Origin: Branchiostoma floridae
Taxonomy: Eukaryota; Chordata; Leptocardii; Amphioxiformes; Branchiostomatidae
Direction of reading: 5' to 3'
NCBI RefSeq assembly: GCF_000003815.2
Contig: NC_049983.1
Span: forward strand, 22,210,381-22,247,121
DNA length: 36,741 nucleotides
The notes below the pieces were generated by a model that was given only the letters and a program-made list of their open reading frames with translations, did no database searches and was not told the origin of the DNA. The translations under genes were made by a program, and so were the position numbers. Positions 1-13,000 of this stretch are shown in pieces (position 1 is the stretch's first letter; the number at the start of each line of letters is the position of its first letter).

Positions 1-371
1 GAGAGAAAGACAGACCAATATCTCTCAGTGAACGTGAAAGGGAACGTCCTCGTCACGCACTCACGTGGATGGGTACACGTGTACACACATTATCTCACAC
101 AGGCTCTATAAATATAGAAGGTCCCCCGCGAGACACAGATAAACATATGTGTCCCCACGGTATATATACAGATACATGCGGGCACACACTTGTGTCTGTC
201 TGGGGAAACAAACATATATACATATTCACACACCACGGGGAGAGTGTCCGTACCGTGGTGAATATAACACATACGTGGGGCCTCGCTCTCTCACCGGGTG
301 GACACATAGTGGTGACCACAGTGATTAACCATACTGTGACAGTCTCTCTCTCTCTGAGGGCAGAGCCGTAG
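1..371 (+). pseudogene. 3' fragment of a decayed NHL-repeat gene copy
   Basis: The translation at about 150-345 matches the last two NHL blades of gene B (15053-15240): GIYTDTCGHTLVSVWGNK here against GICTDTCGHILVSDWGNK there, then RTVVNITH and VVTTVIN. From about 181 to 345 the two DNAs align without gaps. Upstream, at 25-85, the blade 4 frame (VKGNVLV, WVHVY) is recognisable in a different frame, and it meets a stop near 110. Relative to gene B there is a net 2-base insertion between about 85 and 180, so the copy is frameshifted. It runs off the window edge, so the rest of the gene is unseen. Base changes tend to create alternating dinucleotides (see findings). Homology is confident; pseudogene status is likely, though an assembly fault is possible. 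Confidence 0.75.
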
Positions 372-397
372 ACATACATAAAGAAAGTGAGAGTATA

Positions 398-398
<1 letters not shown>

Positions 399-470
<72 letters not shown>
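399..470. repeat. (AC)n microsatellite
   Basis: An uninterrupted CA/AC dinucleotide run of about 36 units. It lies just 3' of the decayed NHL fragment. Confidence 0.95.
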
Positions 471-471
<1 letters not shown>

Positions 472-1547
472 CCATACCATGATGAGATACATTATATATC
501 AAGAGCTCAATTAATTGCAAGTGATTTAGTGCCATTTAACCATCATTGAGTATTTCGTCTTCGTTTTTTCTATTAAGCATTATGTGTCAAACTATATATG
601 TATATTTGCTTTTCATGACACCACTGAGGTGGAAACTGCCGTATTTGGGGGGGGGGGGGGTTGCACCGGTAACTATTCTGCACATTCAACAGGAAACTCC
701 TAGGATGTGGTGTATCTGAGGCTATCTCAAGCGTCTGTGATTCCATTGTGACAGTTTGCATGTTAAGCAAACCTGTCTCCGACTTTTATTGTTAGTTCTA
801 CGCCCAGTAACATGTTTGTAGATCTGCATGTGGCTACCATGGATGGTTTTAAGAAAACTGTGATTGCTTTACCTCTGTTACAAATGGATCAGGTTATGAT
901 TTAATGGGCTTCAGTAGGATTTTTTGATGATGAATTAGACGGTAGGAATCTTTGATGCTGAATGTGACTCAAGTTTAGTCGCTAATTAGTAATTCAAATT
1001 AGTAGTAGGGTACGGATGAAGCTGATTTTGTAGAAAGCTGAGTTGTTGAGGCTTGTGGCATGTAGGGATTGTCCTCAGTGGTGACGGCGATACCAAAATA
1101 TCACTCTAATTCTTCAATCTCATTTAAAAAAAGATTATTTGCACTACATGTGAAGGTGTACTGATATTGCAGGAATAAAGATTGTAGATGGTGAAATAAC
1201 GGAGTTATCAATGACTGTCGATCGGTCATTTTTCATAAATACCACAGGGGTGGTGTCGCCAATTCTGGACGTTTTAGACCCTTTGGAAAGTAGGGGTACT
1301 ATTTTCACTATTCTACATCTTTTTTTTTTAAGTAGAGACATTTAAAGCTTTGTAATGATGTATAACTTTATAGGGTTATTACGAAGAAAAGTAACAAAAA
1401 AAGTAGCATAGTGAAAACAGTACCAACATATGCTTCCCAACATACGTTGGGCGCAGCACTACTAGGGTTAAAACCTCATCATCATATAAATAAAACGGTA
1501 TCATATTGTCGTATCCATGATAGAGCTCCTGAACAACGACAGCTCGA

Positions 1548-1590
<43 letters not shown>

Positions 1591-2131
1591 AGATGTATAA
1601 CTGTAATATCTAAAGATATGATGTTACACAAAAAGACAGTGTTCCTTACATTTAATCAGATATTATATAGTCGTTTCCATGTTCATTCATCATAGTTCAA
1701 ACAGTTGGCACAGTCATCATTAAGGAAGCCACTCCCCCACTCCAGCTGACACACACGCTACAAAGAAAAAAGAAATACACGAAAAGTAGCATTGCTTGGT
1801 CACGTTGCAAACACGAAAGCGATTGAATTTGTCTGGCACTTGATGAACGGAAGCAATTAGCTACAAATTGTGTTTTCTCTCTGTAAAAAAAATGATTTTG
1901 TTAGGTCTGATGAAACTTCCAGATGCAACATAGGAAATTCATGCTTACTGATGACCACACCCACAAACCATACACTTAACAAGCAGTAGACCTGTCATGA
2001 ATAAACCAGCTTCTAGAATGAACTAGAAAATAGTGGAGACATGTGTAAAGTTGCACATCACGACATCACAACAGCAATACCTGACACAAACACACATCAG
2101 AAGTCAGAACCATTAGAACCTAATACATCGT
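472..2131. other. intergenic stretch without recognised gene
   Basis: No convincing coding exon is seen. It contains a 14-base G run (647-660) and a GA microsatellite. Short stretches resemble the 3' flank of gene B: a TAATGGGCTTCAGTAG-like string near 903 against a similar string near 15932, and GAGTTATCAATGACT near 1201 against 16431. This suggests the NHL duplication unit extended past the coding region. Open frames here are short and have no family resemblance. Confidence 0.6.
1551..1586. repeat. (GA)n microsatellite
   Basis: A GA dinucleotide run of about 18 units with one interruption near its 3' end. Confidence 0.95.
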
Positions 2132-2179
2132 GTGCCTAACACAACGTCCAGAGTAGACCGATCTTTAAGAATCAGAAGT

Positions 2180-5819
<3,640 letters not shown>

Positions 5820-5984
5820 TAGCAGTCTTTCGTGTAAATACAGGGCTATGCACATCCTTTTGAATATATTCACTGATGACTGAGAGAAAAGCAACTTGTG
5901 ATTATGCAACACCTTCTTCTCTACACATGATATCGTTTTCAAAGCAGTCAATATTGTTCTACTACATTTCCATCCGACCAATTT

Positions 5985-7230
5985 GGTGTCGTCTGTAAAG
6001 AAACTCGTATACTATTACACCTTTTGCTATAGCATTAGTGCAATGTATAATGTTTCAGCTCATCTGTGATAGCGGTTGAGATTGTAAAAAAAACAAAATC
6101 ACGACTCTTTTGGCCAATTGCTGACATCATGTGTATGTAAGGTTGCATGTCCTGATCATGAATTATTGGTATTTATACGTGACTATGTAATGAAACTCGG
6201 TACTAAATTCGTTACAGTGACTGTGGATATAGTACAATGTCCAATTATCTTAGCTCGTTTAATATCGTGTGTAATGTTGTCTGTTGTTTAAAAAATACAA
6301 ACACTAGTACTATTGACCAATTGCTGACATCACGTGTACGCAAGGTTGCATGTCCTGATCATCTATACTTGGCTTGATTGTGCCGTCTGTAACGAACCTA
6401 CTGTGTACGTACTACTGTGACTGTGGACATAGTACAATTTGCAATTTTTTTAGCGCATGTTGTATGTAAGATTGTAAAAAAATCCAAACACTCTTGACCA
6501 ATTGCCGACGAGCCGTGTACGGGAGGTTACAAGTCCTGAATGATGGGTATTTACACTTGACCTGATGATGTCGTCTGTAAAGGGACTACTGTGAAGCTAA
6601 CACTGTGACAGTGGATATTAATCTCCAAGCAGATTCCTCCGTGGCAAGACAGTAACATAAGCTGGGGAAAGACTTTAGCCGGCAGAGGAGTAAAATTGCC
6701 CCAGATACTGGCTCCGAAAGGTTAGGTTGTAAAACGATAATCCCGGCCAATTTTCACGTTGGAGGTGCACCAGGAGGTAATAACTAGGAGGAGCAGAAAC
6801 ACGTTTCTGAAAAGATGGCCCCTCCTAGTGCCTTTGACCAGTTGCGTCCTGCGGCAGATTCCGCGTGGCCAATTTTACTCCTCTGCCGGATAAAGTCCTT
6901 CCCCAGCTTATGTTACTGTCTTGCCACGGAGGAATCTGCTTGGAGATTAAGTGGAGATTGTGTAATGTGCAATTTTCGTACCTCATCTAATATAGCGTTT
7001 ATGATTGTTAGAAAATCCACGCACGTTTGACCGACTGCTGACGTACCATGTCCGCAAGGTTCCATATCCTGAATGATTGTGATATATACATGAACTTTTG
7101 ATGTCGTCTATATTACGAGACTTCTGTGAATCTAATGATGTGACAGTGGATATCGTGTACTGTTTAATTTTCGTACCTCATCTGCGATAGTGGTTCAGAT
7201 TGTTTTAAAAGATCCAGCACGTTTTTCCGT
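5985..7230 (+). repeat. tandem array of an approximately 190-bp unit
   Basis: About five diverged copies are seen. The marker GACCAATTGCTGACAT and variants recur near 6112, 6314, 6496 and 7029 (the last spacing is inflated by the MITE insertion), followed each time by GGTTGCATGTCCTGA-like, GTCGTCTGTAA-like and GTGACTGTGGATAT-like strings. The period is about 180-200 bp. The array starts about 170 bases after the gene A stop. No coding potential is seen. Confidence 0.8.
6619..6949. mobile_element. MITE with ~80-bp terminal inverted repeats and 9-bp target duplication
   Basis: The left terminus TAATCTCCAAGCAGATTCC and the right terminus are near-perfect inverted repeats over about 80 bases (6619-6700 against 6870-6949). 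It is flanked by AGTGGATAT (6610-6618) and AGTGGAGAT (6950-6958), a 9-bp target duplication with one mismatch. It sits inside one unit of the tandem array, whose other units show the uninterrupted site. There is no transposase, so it is non-autonomous. Confidence 0.9.
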
Positions 7231-7294
7231 ACGGTTACTTGTATGTCCTATATTGACTCTGGTCATTTTAGCATGGCGAAGGCAGTTTGGTCAG

Positions 7295-7475
7295 CCTAGT
7301 CTCAACCAGAATGTAGGGTGTATAGAAATATAGTAAAACTATACCAAACGAATTGAATGATAAACCAAGAGTTACCACCTATGGCCAGCTAATTTCTCTG
7401 GTGTATTATTCAGTCTAATTGGTCAGATTATACCTTTTTTTTTTCAAACAACCCAATAGTCTAAAAGAGACTAGG
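7295..7475. mobile_element. possible small inverted-repeat element
   Basis: CCTAGTCTC begins at 7295 and its complement GAGACTAGG ends at 7475, with weaker inner complementarity (ACTATACC against GGTATAATCT). No clear target duplication is visible, so this is tentative. Confidence 0.35.
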
Positions 7476-8946
7476 ACCAGCCGAAAATACGTAAGATTTA
7501 TTTGTTGTACTATAACGTTTGTGTGTTGCTTATCATATTAGCTGTTCTTACTATAGATGATGTGTTGGACGTCACTTATACATGACGAAGTAGTAAGGGT
7601 ACATTTCAGTGCCCAAAGTGCATTCCCCATGTTGCAATTAAAACAAAGTCAATGTCAATGTTACTTCAACCTTACTGTGAATTTAAGTGTCGTACAGATG
7701 CAGATGTTCTCGTGAAGAGATCTCGTAGTTGTGGAGATGGAAGCATCCCCGTGAGGAATGGCACCTTCTTCCTTCTTATGATTTATTGATTGTTTATAGA
7801 TTCGGTGTCGTTTGGTTGCTATAATTTCCGTCACCACAATAAAATAAATTTGCACTGATTGTGTTTCCGGCCATGTGGTATGCTTTTCTCATGATTGTAC
7901 ACGTGAACGTGGAGTAACTATGGCTTTTTAATTATGAACTCCCAGCAGTGGTCTATGAACATGATTGAACAGACCATTTCCGCACTTTCAGTCAGAGTTG
8001 AAATTGAACACTATGATTTTCTTTGCCGCCAGTGGTTCAATTGCGTTACATTAAAACTAACTACGTTGGCCTTTCTTTTTAATATAACGCAAGTTCGCAT
8101 AGATCACTTCACATTGCCTGTTTCCATTGCTTTATTTGCAATATTATTTCTGAATACTTACTAAAGATTGCCTGAATTAGATTGCACATCAGTCGAATTT
8201 TCTATATGCTGACGGAAGATATTGAAGAAGTGGAAACTTTCAATAATTCCCTTTTCTTCTGTTGTCTGATGCAAACATGGGAACAAGGATAGCAAAGTTG
8301 ACACTTGTTATCTGGAGGCAATGTCCAGCATGAAGATACATGTCTCCCATTCATTACTCTTTCCCTAAGGCCCAACACTGAAATATGTATTATTCATTTC
8401 ACTGTTTATCATTCACATTTTATGCCCCGTGTTGACTTGGTAGTTATAGCAACAACGAAATTGTCTGGTAATGATGAGCGAAAAATTATGAATGAATCGA
8501 TGTTGATTAGAAATTGGACTAGGTTATTTTGTGGGTAGGGGTGGACCTGGTAGGTAATTGATGTGCTCGTTGAGGGATTATGAGCATTAGAAGAGCAGAA
8601 AAACCGTAGAACCGAAGCAACAACGAAAAACTACATAGAATATCATTGATCAGAAAACATTTCACCTTTTACACCTAGTTTTCTTCAAACAATTGTCACA
8701 CACATTACCCCCTACATACTGACTGGTCTAATCGGAGAAATGTTTTATAGATGAAACGCAGTTTCAATGCATGTACATTCACGGCAGATGGTTCAAACTC
8801 AGCGGCCACACATTTATAGATGCTAATTTTTGGAACAAGACCAGGGTTGATTAAAGAGTCTCCGTGTAATAGCAAGTTTACAAGACCACGGCTTTGACGA
8901 AAAGTCTGTAATAAGGATCTGGAGACTACCTCAGACAGACCACATC
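7476..8946. other. intergenic region upstream of gene B
   Basis: No exon, RNA gene or clear mobile element is recognised. It must contain the promoter and 5' UTR of gene B unless upstream non-coding exons lie further away. The ATG at 8947 sits in the context CATCATGG. Confidence 0.5.
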
Positions 8947-10042
8947 ATGGCCTCTCATGACGACGCTGATACCGCACCATCCGGCACTGCGTACCTGCCT
9001 AAAGACAAGGTTGTTCTTGCTGAAGCGACGTCGGGTCAGATGCAAAGTAACAAGTCCAATCAGTCGGCAACACCATCTTCATGCAGCGGCGTTGATGCCA
9101 TGATGGACCCAACACGATGTAACTCGTCAACAAAAGATGCTGACGCTTCAGCTGTTGTCCCAGACGACAGTATCACTCCCCACACGCCCGACACACGCCA
9201 TCTCGAGCCGATGTCGTCGCAAAACCCGAGTCTAATGTACTCCCCAAGCACCGTGAACCAGAATTCGGGAGATGTCGAAAACGCTCGGGAACCGAGTCCC
9301 ATGTACGAGCAAAACGCCGCGAGCGCCGATCGGGCGGATACAGAAAACGCTCGGGACCCGAGTCCGATGTACCCGCAAAACGCGTCGAACCCGAGCCCTG
9401 AACCGGCTAACGAGGACAGCCTACAGCCGACTGCAGCTGCAAACCAGCAGGACGACACCATCGGAGCAGCTGAGAGAGACGGCAATCCCTTCATCCAACC
9501 CTATCAAGACACAAATGAAGAAGATTCTGCATCCGCCTGCAGACCAGATAATGATGACTGTGGTAACCGTGTCCATTCAGAAGAAAGTGTGCCCGCTCGC
9601 AGACTATCTAGTACCAGTAATGGTGTACCCAGCATCCAGCCATATGCAGTGGCGAATCAGGAAGACTGTGAGTCCGCTAGCAGTTCAGCCAACTGTGATG
9701 ACAACATCCAGCCCTACGCTGTGCGGTATCAGGAGGAAGATGATGGTAACAACATGCCCACAGCCGGCGGTACTGCGGCTCGGGACGGCCAAAGAGATGG
9801 CGTCGACTCTGGGGACGTAGATATTTCACCTTACGCTGTTGCATATGCGGACAGACATGACGACGGTGAAGCCCGAACTTACGAAAATGTTCTGAATCCA
9901 CATCCGATGCACGCCCCAAACGCCCTGCATCCAAACCCTATGTACGTCCAAAATGCATTGATCCCAAATCCTATGTACGCATCAAACGCCCTGCAACCAA
10001 ATCCTATGTACGTGCCAAACGTCGAACTACAACTGTCTTGCG
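8947..10042 (+). CDS. Gene B exon 1: cytoplasmic tyrosine-motif repeat tail
   Basis: It starts at MASHDDADTA and ends in phase 1 at donor GCG|GTAAGA. Two repeat types are visible. One is a [NS]PMY motif followed by xxNA: SPMYEQNA, SPMYPQNA, then NPHPMHAPNAL, NPMYVQNAL, NPMYASNAL and NPMYVPN near the C-end. The other is a PY repeat: IQPYQDTNEED, IQPYAVANQED, IQPYAVRYQEE and ISPYAVAYADR. TYENV near the final array fits the pYxN form bound by Grb2-type SH2 domains. NPMY fits NPxY, the form bound by PTB domains and endocytic adaptors. Binding is inferred, not shown. Confidence 0.85.
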
Positions 10043-13000
10043 GTAAGACGAGTCTGTTTCAAATCTTTTGTTTGTTTTTTCTTATATATTTTCCCATGTA
10101 ACTGTAAAATGTAAATGGCACAAATGCGTAGAACAGTTGCTTTTACCGTCATTTGTTTTTCAGGTTGACCATTGATATGAATTCTAGTTCATGGATGATG
10201 TATTTTAGAAGTCTTAGTCATTTTTCTCCTTCCAAACCGTATGGTCGTTTGTATTGCTCAGATGAAATATTACCGCAGAGATTTTAGACCGAAGAGTCAC
10301 ATTATTTTACTGTCAAGTTTCAAACCAGTATATCAAGATGGCCTCATACGTATGAGTGACGGCCGTCAGACACTTTTATGTTCTTTTCTGATTAAAAAAT
10401 TCTTATTAATCATTATTTATTCACCTAAATCGACAGGTAAATTGGCCCAGTGTATGTATGCCTGGCTGTGTCACCGCCCTGCTGTAACTGTTGTCTCTCT
10501 CGGGTTGTTGCTATTGAGCGGATTATTTGCCGGGTTATACTTCACTACCAACGTGCAGGATAGTCGAGAGGTAGGCCCGTGTTCCCTATGCATGTGACTA
10601 CTAGCTAGTTGTTTGAAAAGCAGAGACGCTGCTACCATAATGCATAGCACAAATTTAGTTATACCCCCTTCCCACTAGGACGGCGCTATCACCACGCTCT
10701 CTCAGTAGTGTAGAAGGACCTGATTGGGAAGTTGTCAGTGAAGGTCAGATTTGCGTAAATTCAGAACCAGCAATTTTTCAGGCATGAAAGTTCATGTAAC
10801 AGGACCATGGAAGAGCTTACTAAGTCACGAGTAGGAGTTGTTTTTGGCTTGTCTGTGTTTAAAAAATATTAACGATTATATATTTGCAGCCTGATCACGT
10901 TTACAGTAGAGTGAATGGGAGTTATGAATGGAAACATGTAATGCAATCGAAACCAAAGTTCCATCACTAATGATCTACAATTAAACATGACATAGAAGCA
11001 ACCCTACAAATTTTATAAAGACGGCTAGAGATCTTCCAACACCTTCTTTAATGTGTTGATACCAGCAGTGCTTGGCCTGCTTAAGCCTGTATAGAGAGCT
11101 ATACGGGCTTTTCATTGACGTCGTTCTAATAATAAATTGTCCTCCGACGACCAGGTTGGAGTAATTGAATTAAGCAGTAGCATCTGCGTGTGGTGTACAG
11201 ACGTACTATGTAATCCAACATGGCGCAGATGAAAAGCCTGTCAACTAATTCATGATATGTTGACCCAGGTACAGCCTACAGGAGCAGTGGACACCACCCC
11301 CAACACTGGTCAGCCTGTCTGCTGCAACTCCTGGACAGACACCACGGCTTATCTGACGAACACATCCACTGTGAGCTAGTTCATTTCCTCATTTCTAGAT
11401 ATGTCCACTCAGATTCTAAATGAGTTTCCTACCACTAGGTTTTCTGTATCATTGACATTGGCAAACCTGCTAACTGCAAGCTACTCTATTTAAAAATAAT
11501 AATTGCGTACGACTAGATTAGTTTCAGACGTTTCGAGGGACAACCAAACTTCTTCTGCAGCGTCAAGAGGATGAAGAAGAGTGACGAATGTCACTCAGAA
11601 CGTTCGAAAGTTATCTCAGTATCTTGTACAGTTGTAGAAATCTATCTGTCATATTCATATTGTTCGCCTGGATGCCTAACAATTAGTGTTAGCTACTTTA
11701 TTGTTTACATGGATGTCTCAAGGTGCGCTCCCACCGTAACCTGGTATCCAGCCATAATATAGCTTCCGAGTCTGTTCTCTCCTCTTCGCAATTACGAAGA
11801 GGAGAGAAGAGACTCGTGAGCTATATTAAGGCTGGATACCAGGCTACTCCCACCGCACTTGTGTCAAGCTTGCGTCACTGTGGGGTTCGTGCACTGCGTC
11901 ACTGTTTTGTTATCTTCACCGATTTTTTTATAATTTAGATATTGCGTGATACGTAAAAGTATGACTTAGAAGACAACAAAATACACAAAAAGAAAGAAAA
12001 TTCGTTCTTTACCTCTGAGTATCTTTCGAACCCCGCAGTGACGCAAGCTTGACACAAGTGTGATGGGAGCGCACCTTTACCTTCATATACGTGCTTACTA
12101 CTCTATTATTTACATGTACGTCTAACCTGCATTAAGGTACGAGATGTTCTAATTTATTAACTGTCATAGACAAGACCTGCAAATGGCTCTTCTGCCAGAA
12201 CATCGCCCACGTTTTCATTCACCAACAACAGCTCACAAGGTAATGTTTTATACATATTTGGGTGGGAGGACGTAGGAAGCATTTTAGCAATGTTCCCAAA
12301 CGGACATCTTTTTGGAAACACTGATGAGAGCTAGTTTTGTACTGCCTCATTACAGTCAAATGTGCTCAAGAGACCAACTCTGCGATTTGTTCCTTGTAAA
12401 AGAAATTTCCTTAAGTCCTGGGTATCAAGTTACAGGTTTAATCATCATAATAGATAAAATAAGTTCTTTAACTAGTTTAACTGTGATATCCAACACAAAA
12501 ATTAGACTCATCCAAATTTTCGATTCAACAGCACCAGTCTTTGTCAAGGAATGAGAAATCCAGTGCCGTATGCGGTATGCAGATAGAACACGTGACTCAG
12601 TGAGCAGTGGATCATAAGTTGCAGGAAGTCAACATATAATAACATAAGTGTTCATGTCATGTTCGTTCCAGGCAGCAATCTCGAGACTGTAACACATCAC
12701 AAACCTTTTGCAGATCTCTATGGCAGACAGTCCAATACAACAGCGCTGTACTTTGAATTGGTAATCACATCACATCGCATTTTGTATCTAGATGATGGCA
12801 GCAAGCATTATCTGGGAAACCTTTTGATTTAGGGTTGGGTACCGGTACACCGTCCAAAAGAAAAACGGACCTGAAAAAATTCGGTGGACCGGATGTAGGA
12901 CCTATTGGAAATGAACATATTATATGATCGTGTATTCACACGTTTGGGGGCCTACTGGTCGAAGAAAATAACAAGGGTGTACTAGAGAAGAGTCTATAGT

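Noticed and set aside
6815-7030. 71-codon plus-strand frame
   Set aside because: It lies mostly inside the MITE inverted repeat and has no family resemblance.
9060-9494. Minus-strand frame with repeated YMGLGSRAF-like strings
   Set aside because: Reverse reading of the SPMY repeats of gene B exon 1.
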